Below are positions 26,552 through 34,020 of a DNA stretch of 64,000 bases, piece by piece; within the stretch, counting starts at the first letter, position 1, and each line of letters starts with the position of its first letter. The notes below the pieces were generated by a model. It made no database searches and was not told where the DNA came from. It worked only from the letters and a program-made list of their open reading frames with translations. The position numbers were made by a program, and so were the translations under genes. Origin of the DNA: JABDII01 sp963815325 (GTDB lineage Bacteria; Gemmatimonadota; Gemmatimonadetes; Gemmatimonadales; GWC2-71-9); NCBI GenBank assembly GCA_963815325.1, contig CAWFGG010000005.1:372001-436000 (forward strand). Direction: 5' to 3'.

Positions 26552-27301
26552 TCACGCCGTCATTTCCCGCAGGAGTTGTAGGTACCGTTCACTGCCGAGC
26601 AGCTGGCGCATGTCGGTCAGGACTTGTCCCCCGTCGGGCAGACACGAGCCGACTTCTGCTGTGTCGGCCAGGAGGTGGAGGGCCGCACGGCGGCGGAACC
26701 CGCGGAGGTCGAGCTCCGCCTGTTTCCGAGCGTCCTCCGCACTTAGAAGCCCTCCGGGTAGCATGCCATCGAGTGGGTCGAGTTCGGTGATCCAGCCTTC
26801 CCCATAGGGATCGGCGCGCACGGCCCGCGGGTCTTCGGCCAGCGCTCCGTTCCATCGCATGACAGAACAGCCGAATGGGGAACCGATTGGGAGCGTACCC
26901 TGAGCGAGTTCGATCTCGAAGAGGAGATCGCCACCGTTCAGGCGGCGAGGGATGCCGCCACAGTGAACCGCCACGCACTCACCGATGAGGTCTGAGAGAA
27001 AGCCGTCGAGTCCAATTCTCAGGGTTGCGCCGTCGGTCGGACAGGCCTGGATCCAGAGGTGGCCGGTTGAGTACCGCCGATCCGTTGGGAACTGAGCGGC
27101 GTGACGACTGGGAAGGTCGGTCGTACGGTCCGACCGGGGAGCAAGCGGAGCGTTCCCTCCACGGAGCGCAGCATCGAGCGCGCAGCCGTCGCAATCGAAC
27201 TCGCGGTCGCAGAGCCGGTAGGCCACCAACCCCGCGCTCATCCACACGCAGGGCAGAGCGCCTGCCGGCAGGATCCGGTGCTGCTCTAAGCTCATCACCA
27301 T
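26552..27301 (-). CDS. Soluble GcvH-like protein with N-terminal four-cysteine motif
   Basis: A 249-residue protein without membrane helices. Residues 18-40 hold cysteines in a C-x12-C-x5-C-x2-C pattern (CVWMSAG, then LCDREFDCDGC), a likely metal or iron-sulfur site. After a linker, residues about 80-180 follow the H-protein fold (HLWIQ, LRIGLDGFLSDLIGE, FEIELAQG, DPYGEGWITEL). The lipoylation segment has no lysine: Pro aligns at that position. It shares the DPYGEGW motif and a similar C-terminal tail (LPDGGQVLTDMRQLL) with the protein at 25565, so the two are paralogues. AAGGAG lies 8 bases before the ATG. Expression appears sigma-54 dependent. Confidence 0.75.
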   Translation of the reverse strand: MVMSLEQHRILPAGALPCVWMSAGLVAYRLCDREFDCDGCALDAALRGGNAPLAPRSDRTTDLPSRHAAQFPTDRRYSTGHLWIQACPTDGATLRIGLDGFLSDLIGECVAVHCGGIPRRLNGGDLLFEIELAQGTLPIGSPFGCSVMRWNGALAEDPRAVRADPYGEGWITELDPLDGMLPGGLLSAEDARKQAELDLRGFRRRAALHLLADTAEVGSCLPDGGQVLTDMRQLLGSERYLQLLREMTA

Positions 27302-27386
27302 TGGCCGCTCTCCTTGCCGAATCGCGCCCGGGAGGCAAACCGGCGTCGGTGTCGTGTCGATCCGCCTCCCAACCTCACGCGACCAA

Positions 27387-27405
27387 ATAGCAAGTCGGGA
27401 GCCAG
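27387..27405 (-). promoter_or_regulatory. Sigma-54 promoter for soluble GcvH-like gene
   Basis: On the minus strand CTGGCTCCCGACTTGCTAT matches the -24/-12 consensus TGGCACG-N4-TTGCA closely: TGGC, seven bases, then TTGCT, giving GG-N10-GC. The predicted start near 27378 leaves a leader of about 77 bases before the ATG at 27301. The inverted repeat GTTGA-ATTCA-TCAAC lies about 75 bases upstream of the -24 element, a typical enhancer distance. Confidence 0.65.
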
Positions 27406-27477
27406 GAGGTGGCGGGCTGGAGAAGCCAGCAATACGGGCCTAAACCCCCAAGCGAGGCGACCATAGCTTCCCGTATC

Positions 27478-27492
27478 GTTGAATTCATCAAC
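27478..27492. promoter_or_regulatory. GTTGA-N5-TCAAC inverted repeat (proposed activator site)
   Basis: A perfect 5-base-arm inverted repeat GTTGA-ATTCA-TCAAC. It repeats the site at 26531-26545 with a different spacer. It sits upstream of the sigma-54 element for the leftward gene and just before the -35-like TTGAAA of the rightward kinase gene. It could therefore activate one gene while autoregulating the other. Confidence 0.5.
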
Positions 27493-27498
27493 GGTTCA

Positions 27499-27527
27499 TT
27501 GAAAATTCCTACATCGCTCGATACCGT
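27499..27527 (+). promoter_or_regulatory. Sigma-70-type promoter candidate for the heme sensor kinase operon
   Basis: TTGAAA (27499-27504), 17 bases, then TACCGT (27522-27527). The -35 is a good match and the -10 is weak. The segment is markedly AT-rich compared with its surroundings and lies about 45 bases before the kinase ATG. Confidence 0.35.
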
Positions 27528-27573
27528 TGAGTTACCTGCATGCCTCCGTCCATATCGGTACGCGGGAGCAATC

Positions 27574-29277
27574 ATGACCCCGACGCTAAGGGCGCGTCGA
27601 TCGCTCGGGATACGCCTCCTCCTTCCGCTGGCCCTCACGGTCGGCATCGTCTTCGCCGTTCATTCAATGGTGAACTATCGGTCCACGCGCGCGGATCTCG
27701 TGGGGTTCCTCCGCTCGGCGGCGGACAACGACAGCGACCTCATTCGTCGCGCCACCCATGACGGCATGCTGCTCAACCGGCTCGATGAGGTCCAAGAACT
27801 CATCACCCGCCTGGCCGCGGGTCCTGGTGTGGCGGCAATTCGGGTCTACGACAAGCAGGGCGTGATCGTCCTCTCCGCCCACCGCGAGGAAATCGGCCGT
27901 TACATCGCGCTCGATTCGGAAACTTGTCTGAGCTGCCACCAGCAGGAGCATACCTCGGACGTGGGCGAACTCGAGCGCAGCGGGCTGGCGCGCATGCCTG
28001 AGGGGGTCGAAGTACTCCGGCACTTGTCAGTAATCCCCAACGAGCCGTCGTGCGCGACGGCCGGCTGTCATGATCCCCCGGGCCAGAAGCGGATCCTGGG
28101 GGTCCTCGACGTGGAGATGTCGATGCTGCCGGTCGAGTCCACTCTTCGGGCAGCCCAGCAGCGCATCATCGCAACGACATTGGCCTTGATTCTCATCATC
28201 GGCGTGGTGTCGGTGGTGTTCTTCAATCGAGTAGTCCACCGACCGGTGGCGGCGCTGCACGAGGGCACACGACGCATTGCGGCGGGCGACTTGGAAACCC
28301 GGATTTCCGTACGCGGCCAACATGAGCTATCCGAGCTGGCCCACGCCTTCAACCGCATGTCGGAGGATCTGAGTACGGCGCAACAGGAACTCAAGGGATG
28401 GTCGCAGAAACTCGAAGCCAAGGTCCAAGAGAAGACCAGTGAGCTCCAACGGGCTCAGCGCCAGGTACTGCACATGGAGAAGATGGCGTCGCTCGGCAAG
28501 CTCTCGGCCACGGTCGCCCACGAACTCAACAACCCCATCAGCGGGATGCTCAACTACAGCCGCTTGGTGGAGCGCGGCCTCGAGGATCAGCCGCTCGATC
28601 CGGCCGCGCGCGAGGAACTCGGACGGTACCTCCATTTCCTCCAGAAGGAATGCAGCCGGTGCGGTAAGATCGTCACCAACCTGTTGCTCTTTGCGCGGCG
28701 CACAGGAGCCGACATGGAGCCGATCGACCTCAACGAGATCGTGGAGCGGAGCTTGATGCTCGTGCAACACCATCTCAAGGTCAGCAACATAGAGCTCAGC
28801 ACCCGGTTCCTCACGGGCAATGCTATGGTCGTCGCCGACGGCGGACAACTCCAGCAGGCCTTGGTGGCCCTGATGGTCAACGCGGTCGAGGCCATGGGCG
28901 GGTCGAGCAACGGCGGCGGCGTCTTGAGCGTGCGGTTGGACGCCTCTGACGGTGAGGTCACACTCGAGATCGCCGATACTGGCCCCGGCATCGCGTCGGA
29001 GGTCCTGCCCCACATCTTCGAGCCGTTTTTCTCGACCAAGGATCAGGAGAGCGGTGTCGGCCTGGGCCTCGCGGTAGTCTACGGCATCGTCCAGCGCCAC
29101 GGTGGAACCATCGATGTGGATTCCGAGCCGGGCCTGGGCACCAAGTTCACCATGCGGTTACCGCGCCAGCGGCCACCGGATGCAAGCGGCTTCTCTGCCG
29201 CCAATCCGGAATTCGAACTGCACCCGGCCGGTGGCGCGACGCGGCCCGAAGGAGAGGACCCCCATGAGCACGCATGA
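27574..29277 (+). CDS. c-type-heme-containing membrane sensor histidine kinase (NtrB/HAMP type)
   Basis: A 567-residue kinase. TM1 is about residues 11-33 and TM2 about residues 199-219. The extracytoplasmic domain between them carries two heme-attachment-like motifs, CLSCH (residues 118-122) and CATAGCH (160-166, a CX4CH variant). This suggests covalent heme that senses redox state or a gas. A HAMP domain and coiled coil follow, then the HisKA motif ATVAHELNNPISG with His316 and a complete HATPase (VNAVEAM, DTGPGI, GVGLGLAVVYGI, GTKFTMRLP). I chose the ATG at 27574 with GGAG 6 bases upstream. The longer frame from 27409 runs through the promoter region. It overlaps the response-regulator start by 14 bases. 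Confidence 0.9.
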   Translation: MTPTLRARRSLGIRLLLPLALTVGIVFAVHSMVNYRSTRADLVGFLRSAADNDSDLIRRATHDGMLLNRLDEVQELITRLAAGPGVAAIRVYDKQGVIVLSAHREEIGRYIALDSETCLSCHQQEHTSDVGELERSGLARMPEGVEVLRHLSVIPNEPSCATAGCHDPPGQKRILGVLDVEMSMLPVESTLRAAQQRIIATTLALILIIGVVSVVFFNRVVHRPVAALHEGTRRIAAGDLETRISVRGQHELSELAHAFNRMSEDLSTAQQELKGWSQKLEAKVQEKTSELQRAQRQVLHMEKMASLGKLSATVAHELNNPISGMLNYSRLVERGLEDQPLDPAAREELGRYLHFLQKECSRCGKIVTNLLLFARRTGADMEPIDLNEIVERSLMLVQHHLKVSNIELSTRFLTGNAMVVADGGQLQQALVALMVNAVEAMGGSSNGGGVLSVRLDASDGEVTLEIADTGPGIASEVLPHIFEPFFSTKDQESGVGLGLAVVYGIVQRHGGTIDVDSEPGLGTKFTMRLPRQRPPDASGFSAANPEFELHPAGGATRPEGEDPHEHA

Positions 29278-30631
29278 GGCCAACATCCTGGTGGTGGACG
29301 ATGAATTCGCCGTCCGGGACTCGCTCTACAATTGGTTCCGCAAAGACGGTTACCATGTCCACGCGGCCGAGAATGCCACCGAGGCGCTGCGCGCGCTCCA
29401 GGACCAGGCATTCGACGTCATCCTGCTCGACATCAAGATGCCCGGCATGGACGGGATGGAACTCCAGTCACGGATACATGCGATCGACCCGGAGATCGCC
29501 GTCATCATGATCACCGCGTTCGGATCGGTCGAGACCGCCGTACAGGCCCTCAAACAAGGCGCCTTCGACTACGTCACGAAACCGATCGACCCCGACGAGT
29601 TGAGTCACTTGGTCCAACGAGCACTCGAGCAGCGGCGACTCCAAAAGGAGAACGTGCAGTTGCGGGAAACCATCGACGAGATCGGGGCCGCCGACACGAT
29701 CGTGGGCGAGAGTCCGGCCATCCTCAAGGTGCTCGAGTTGATCCGCCACGTCGCCAAGACCGACGCGACGGTCCTCATTCGAGGTGAGAGCGGTACGGGG
29801 AAGGAATTGATCGCTCGGGCCATCCACGCCAACAGCGCACGGCGCTATTTCCCGATCGTCCCGGTCAACTGCGGTGCCGTACCCAACGAGCTTCTCGAGA
29901 GCGAGTTGTTCGGGCACGAGAAGGGGGCCTTTACCGGGGCGCAGCATCGGCGCAAGGGCCGTATCGAAATGGCCGACGGCGGGACGCTGTTCCTGGATGA
30001 GGTTGGAGCCATCAACCCGAAGATGCAGGTCGATCTCCTCCGGACGCTGGAAACCAAGGAATTCACCCGGCTCGGCGGCTCGAAATCCATCAAGGTAGAC
30101 TTCCGGATCATTTGCGCCACCAACGAAGACTTGGAGGTGGCGGTGGAGGAGGGGAGGTTCCGCGAGGACTTCTACTATCGCATCAATGTCTTCACCATCG
30201 AGGCCCCGCCACTCCGAAGCCGGCCCTCCGACATACCGCTCTTGGCTGAGCACATCGTGCAACGGCTCGCGAGGCAGATGGACAAGCGAATCACCGAGAT
30301 CCACCCCGACGCGATGCAGCTCCTGATGGACTATGCCTGGCCCGGGAATGTGCGGGAACTCATCAACGCCATCGAGCGCGCCATGGTCGTCGGCACCCCG
30401 CCGACCATCCGGCCGGAAGACCTTCCGGTCTGGGGAAGGCGATCGACCAATTCATTCTCCGGGGACTCGCTCGCCGACGTGGAGAAGGACCACATCGCGT
30501 CGGTGCTCGAGCGCACGGGATGGAACATTACCCGCGCCGCAGAAACCCTCCGGGTCGATCGCGTGACCGTCTACAACAAGATCAAAAAATACGACCTGCG
30601 GCAACCGACGAACCGAGGCGCCAAGAAATGA
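29264..30631 (+). CDS. NtrC-type sigma-54-dependent response regulator
   Basis: Cognate regulator of the heme kinase, 455 residues. The receiver (residues about 7-120) has acidic pocket VVDDE, phospho-acceptor Asp56 in LLDIKMP and Lys in YVTKPID. The AAA+ domain carries Walker A GESGTGKE, the sigma-54-contacting GAFTGA loop, Walker B GGTLFLDEVG and the arginine-finger region. The C-terminal Fis-type HTH reads NITRAAETLRVDRVTVYNKIK. ATG 29264 has GGAGAGG upstream, and its start lies inside the kinase gene, so translation is coupled. The intact GAFTGA supports the sigma-54 promoters seen beside the two GcvH-like genes. Confidence 0.93.
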   Translation: MSTHEANILVVDDEFAVRDSLYNWFRKDGYHVHAAENATEALRALQDQAFDVILLDIKMPGMDGMELQSRIHAIDPEIAVIMITAFGSVETAVQALKQGAFDYVTKPIDPDELSHLVQRALEQRRLQKENVQLRETIDEIGAADTIVGESPAILKVLELIRHVAKTDATVLIRGESGTGKELIARAIHANSARRYFPIVPVNCGAVPNELLESELFGHEKGAFTGAQHRRKGRIEMADGGTLFLDEVGAINPKMQVDLLRTLETKEFTRLGGSKSIKVDFRIICATNEDLEVAVEEGRFREDFYYRINVFTIEAPPLRSRPSDIPLLAEHIVQRLARQMDKRITEIHPDAMQLLMDYAWPGNVRELINAIERAMVVGTPPTIRPEDLPVWGRRSTNSFSGDSLADVEKDHIASVLERTGWNITRAAETLRVDRVTVYNKIKKYDLRQPTNRGAKK

Positions 30632-30705
30632 CTTCGTGTTCCGCGGGGGGGGCGGGCCGGACCGATCCTGGTGGCACCGCCGGTATGGCTTCATAGGACA
30701 CCGCG

Positions 30706-31257
30706 GTGCCGGTGCTCCACGTCGTCCCATTCTACTGCGGCACGGCCACCGACCTGATCGATGGGCTGGAGGAGCGCCTGGCACGGGTGTTCCGCGTCCG
30801 AGTGGAGCACCATCCGCCGTCGTTCGAACCGGAAGCGGCCTACGACGCCTCCCGAGGCCAATACAACTCGCGGATCCTGCTTGCCCAGCTGCTCCGTCAG
30901 GCGCCCGCAGACGGTTCGCGCATCCTCGGCGTGACCGCCCTGGATCTGTTCATCCCGGTTCTGACCTATGTCTTCGGCGAGGCTCAGGTGAACGGCAAGG
31001 CGGCCGTCGTCTCGTCCTATCGACTCGATAATGCGCTATACGGCTTGCCCGCCTCCCAGGAGCTGCTGTTCGAGCGGCTCTGCAAAGAAGCCATCCACGA
31101 ATTGGGCCACACGTACAACCTGGTGCACTGCCACAATGCCGAGTGCGTGATGACGAGCTCGATGCAAATCGACGGCGTCGACCTCAAGTCCGACCGATTT
31201 TGCAGTCGCTGCAAGGCCGCGCTGCAGCAGAATGGGGCTGAGCGTTACAATCGATAG
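30706..31257 (+). CDS. Archaemetzincin-family zinc metalloprotease
   Basis: A 183-residue cytosolic metallopeptidase of the archaemetzincin (AMZ) family. The signature is HELGHTYNLVHC (His131, Glu132, His135, His141), followed by Cys142, Cys147, the Met of CVM and the distal CSRC (Cys166, Cys169). It fits HExxHxxGxxHC-x4-CxM...CxxC except that the expected Gly is Asn138. The first zinc is catalytic and the cysteines hold a second, structural zinc. It starts at GTG 30706, 74 bases after the regulator, and probably belongs to the same transcript. Its end overlaps the convergent propeller gene by 13 bases. Substrate unknown. Confidence 0.85.
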   Translation: MPVLHVVPFYCGTATDLIDGLEERLARVFRVRVEHHPPSFEPEAAYDASRGQYNSRILLAQLLRQAPADGSRILGVTALDLFIPVLTYVFGEAQVNGKAAVVSSYRLDNALYGLPASQELLFERLCKEAIHELGHTYNLVHCHNAECVMTSSMQIDGVDLKSDRFCSRCKAALQQNGAERYNR

Positions 31258-32435
31258 CGCTCGAGCCACTGCAAGTCGTCTTCGTCGATCCGCACCAGAT
31301 ACACTGACTGGTTCCCGAAGCCGACGACCTCGGTCTTGGGCGGCAGCTGGACCCGCCGCACCAACTTGCCGGATCCGTCGAACACATCATAGACCGGTGT
31401 CGGATCATCCGCCGGCCGTGTTCGCAAGAGCCACAACTCGCCGCTCGGCGCCACCGCGACCGCTCCGGCCAGGAAGGGGGGCTTGTATTCCGGCCACTCC
31501 CGCTCATCGATCTCCGGCGGCGGCACCCGCACCAGGCGCGACCGGCCGTTCTCGATTTCTCGACCCATGCTGCTGCCCATCCGCTTCTGCCAGGCGCGAT
31601 AGTCTGCCTTGGAGACCTTGATTGGCGTATAGGCGAAAGCGCCACCGCCGGTACGCGTGCCGTCGCGCGCGAGCCACTCCACCTTGAGGCCTCCGACCCG
31701 GGCGATTCCAATCCGTCCGTCCGGGGTCACACCCCATTCATCTTGGGCGGGCATCGGAGCCGGGCGGATGCGAAGCTCGCGGCGATCTTGATCGCCGCTG
31801 GCCTGGATGTTCATCGCCGGCGCCTTGACGAGACCCAGGGTATCGACCGTTCGCGACGCGCGGTCATATCGGATGATGGCAGAGGAGTCGACGGATTCGG
31901 GCATGCCGGTGGGACCGGGCTGCATGGGTCGACCGGCAAAGTAGATGGCCCCGTGAGCGTCGATTCCCCGCGGGGGGCTCAGGAACCGTGCACCAGGACC
32001 GCCGCCGGTCTCGAGCGTAGGCATGAAGGTGTCTCCCGGTTTGCCCTCGGGCGTGAGCACCAGGAACCGATTGTTGCCCATGTCGAATACCAGGGTGGAG
32101 TCGTTGGGCAGGGCGTAGAGGCCCATGGGTGTGTCGAACTCGCCCGGGCCGGCGCCCTTCCGGCCGACCGGCCTGGCCGTGCCACTCGCCAGGTCGATAT
32201 GCTGGATGATTTGGTCGATGCGATCACCCACCAGCAGGGTGCCGTCGCTCAATTCGCGCAGGCCGCTGAGGGCGGAGAACGGCTCATCATACGTCGCGTT
32301 CGGTTGGGCTAGAGTCACCGTGGGGACATTCTCTTGGGCGGTTGCGACGGCGCCCAACGTCAGGGTCACGATCGCGCTCGAGCACACACGAAGCACGAAT
32401 GTACGGCCGGGGATGCGAACGGGGACCACAGTCAT
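31245..32435 (-). CDS. Six-bladed beta-propeller secreted protein
   Basis: A 396-residue protein with a signal peptide (IVTLTLGAVATAQ) and repeated blade motifs (SGLRELSDGTLLVGDRIDQII; LYALPNDSTLVFDMGNNRFLVL; GVTPDGRIGIARVG). The pattern is that of NHL/6-bladed propellers common in this kind of genome. No catalytic residues are recognisable. I chose the ATG at 32435 because AAGGAG lies 7-10 bases upstream; the longer frame adds a non-signal leader. The next gene upstream (32595-32801) is a broken paralogue. Confidence 0.7.
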   Translation of the reverse strand: MTVVPVRIPGRTFVLRVCSSAIVTLTLGAVATAQENVPTVTLAQPNATYDEPFSALSGLRELSDGTLLVGDRIDQIIQHIDLASGTARPVGRKGAGPGEFDTPMGLYALPNDSTLVFDMGNNRFLVLTPEGKPGDTFMPTLETGGGPGARFLSPPRGIDAHGAIYFAGRPMQPGPTGMPESVDSSAIIRYDRASRTVDTLGLVKAPAMNIQASGDQDRRELRIRPAPMPAQDEWGVTPDGRIGIARVGGLKVEWLARDGTRTGGGAFAYTPIKVSKADYRAWQKRMGSSMGREIENGRSRLVRVPPPEIDEREWPEYKPPFLAGAVAVAPSGELWLLRTRPADDPTPVYDVFDGSGKLVRRVQLPPKTEVVGFGNQSVYLVRIDEDDLQWLERYRL

Positions 32436-32594
32436 ACGAGAGTCTCCTTGTAACCACTCCGATGAATTCCACTGACGCGGAAGCCTAGAAGTGCGAAATA
32501 GAAGAAGGCAAGTGGACACTGTCGGACGCCCGGGTGCGACGGCCGGCGCTCAACTCAAGAAGGGAGATGCTGCAGAAGGAGATTTGGTCGCGAC

Positions 32595-32801
32595 TCAGAC
32601 CCGAGATGGTTGCCGGTTGGGCCGGAGCCGGTTGCGGCGGGGGTGCGAGCGCGCTCGAGCGACGGACCGCTCCAGATACACGGTGCCTTCACTGGGGCCA
32701 AGCACCCGACGCCCCACCGGATGACGAACCTTGCCGAGGAGTACACCCTTCGTGTCGTATACGACGACGCTCTGTGAGTCGTCGGAAGCAAGCTGAACCA
32801 T
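32595..32801 (-). pseudogene. Remnant of a six-bladed propeller gene (last blade only)
   Basis: A 68-codon minus-strand frame whose first 45 residues (MVQLASDDSQSVVVYDT, then GVLLGKVRHPVGRRVLG and TVYLERS) align with the last blade of the neighbouring intact propeller protein (VYDVFDGSGKLVRRV, then VYLVR). The rest is Arg-rich and non-conserved before the stop. No start region or earlier blades precede it, so it is a truncated relic lying in a 514-base gap. Could instead be an orphan short gene, which is less likely. Confidence 0.45.
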
Positions 32802-32949
32802 GGGAATTCTCGACTGTGGTCCTCGTAATCAGGGCTATCGGTGCCTATGTCTTAGATGCGATCCATCGGCGAAAGGTTGCGTCCGAGGCACCGGACGCAC
32901 CCAATCCCGACACCGGCCCTCGGACCTCTCCGCGCTTACATTTGTCGGC

Positions 32950-34020
32950 ATGCGATCCCTCCGACGTGTCATCACGGTCTTCACGTTGGCCACAGCCGCC
33001 GGCGCCTGCGGCGAGGGTAGGCCCGATCTCCCGATCGCCGCCCTGACCCTGGCTCGCGACACCATCGCCGTGCCGTTCACCATCGTGACGGCGGCGACGT
33101 GGCTCGGCGGCGGGCGGTGGGCGGTCCTCGCGCCCAACGAAGATGTCGTCGCGCTGGTCGACTTCGCCGCGGGATCGGTGGACACACTCGGTGGCCGCCG
33201 CCACCGGGCCTATCACAACCCCCTGCATATTTTTTCCGCACACGACACGCTCTACGTCAGTGATTGGGGCCTTCGACGCGTCACGACTTGGGATCGTACC
33301 GGTCGCCTGCTCGATTCGTTCCCCGCCTTCGACGCCCTGCGTGGAGCCCTCCCGCAAGCGGCCGATGGTGCAGGCCGGTTCTACAGCAAGCTCCCGCCTC
33401 GCGGCGGGGCCGACTCGGCCGCCGTGGTGCGAACGGCGCCGGGCCAGCAGTCGGCCGATACCATCGCCGCCTTGGCGCCGCTCGACATGGTCGAGGTCCA
33501 AAGCGAGCGCGGAGTGCGCCTCGAACGGCGCATCCTGAGTGGTGAGGACGTGTGGGGGGTCCGGAGCGACGGCGCGGTGTGGGTCGCGCGCGTCGGTCAA
33601 AATCGCGTTACCTGGCATACGCCGGACGGGCAGCAGCGCGATGGGCCGCTCCTGCCGGATCGAGTCCTCCCGGTAACCCAAGTCGATCGCGATCAGTTCC
33701 TCGAGGGGTTCCCGCCGGCGCTGCGACGCACCGCGGCGAAGCTTCTGTTCGCCGCGATCAAGCCCGCCTTTGTCGCTGGGATCACCACCGCCGACGGCGA
33801 CATCTGGCTGGAGCGGAGCCGCGCCCCGGCCGACACCATGCAGCAATACCAGGTCATCGATTCGGCGGGGCAGCTGGTGACGGCGGTTCACATTCCCGGC
33901 TGGGGTCGCGTGCGCGCGGTGGGAACGGACGCGGCTCTCGTGGCCGAGCCCTTCGATGAGAGGGTGCTCTTGTTGCAGTTCGAGTTGCCCGCGCACCAAC
34001 AGGAGCGCGCCGTGAACTAG
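32950..34020 (+). CDS. Propeller-type lipoprotein, function unknown
   Basis: A 356-residue protein with a lipobox (ATAAGACGEG, Cys about residue 20), so a lipoprotein. Blade-like repeats follow (WLGGGRWAVLAPNEDVVALVD; HDTLYVSDWGLRRVTTWD; DVWGVRSDGAVWVARVG). The C-terminal blade (YQVIDSAGQLVTAVHIP) resembles that of the protein at 31245, so the two are distant paralogues on opposite strands. The ATG at 32950 gives a proper signal peptide. Its TAG and the TAG of the convergent dehydrogenase share the palindrome CTAG (34017-34020). Confidence 0.65.
   Translation: MRSLRRVITVFTLATAAGACGEGRPDLPIAALTLARDTIAVPFTIVTAATWLGGGRWAVLAPNEDVVALVDFAAGSVDTLGGRRHRAYHNPLHIFSAHDTLYVSDWGLRRVTTWDRTGRLLDSFPAFDALRGALPQAADGAGRFYSKLPPRGGADSAAVVRTAPGQQSADTIAALAPLDMVEVQSERGVRLERRILSGEDVWGVRSDGAVWVARVGQNRVTWHTPDGQQRDGPLLPDRVLPVTQVDRDQFLEGFPPALRRTAAKLLFAAIKPAFVAGITTADGDIWLERSRAPADTMQQYQVIDSAGQLVTAVHIPGWGRVRAVGTDAALVAEPFDERVLLLQFELPAHQQERAVN

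Larger units (their letters stand above)
27302..27573. other. Divergent regulatory region between GcvH-like gene and sensor kinase
   Basis: 272 bases with no gene. Read leftwards it contains the Shine-Dalgarno of the GcvH-like gene and the sigma-54 element at 27387-27405. Read rightwards it contains the inverted repeat at 27478-27492, a sigma-70-like pair at 27499-27527 and the GGAG of the kinase gene at 27564-27567. The sequence CCGTTGAGTTACC at 27524-27536 repeats, with one change, the CCGTTGAGTCACC at 26473-26485. Confidence 0.6.

Noticed and set aside
27409..27573. Extension of the heme sensor kinase back to 27409
   Set aside because: It runs through the inverted repeat and promoter-like region. 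The ATG at 27574 has a Shine-Dalgarno and places the first TM helix at the N-terminus.
30672..30677. A perfect TGGCAC (-24 half of a sigma-54 promoter) before the archaemetzincin
   Set aside because: No GC pair at the -12 distance follows, so it is not a sigma-54 promoter.
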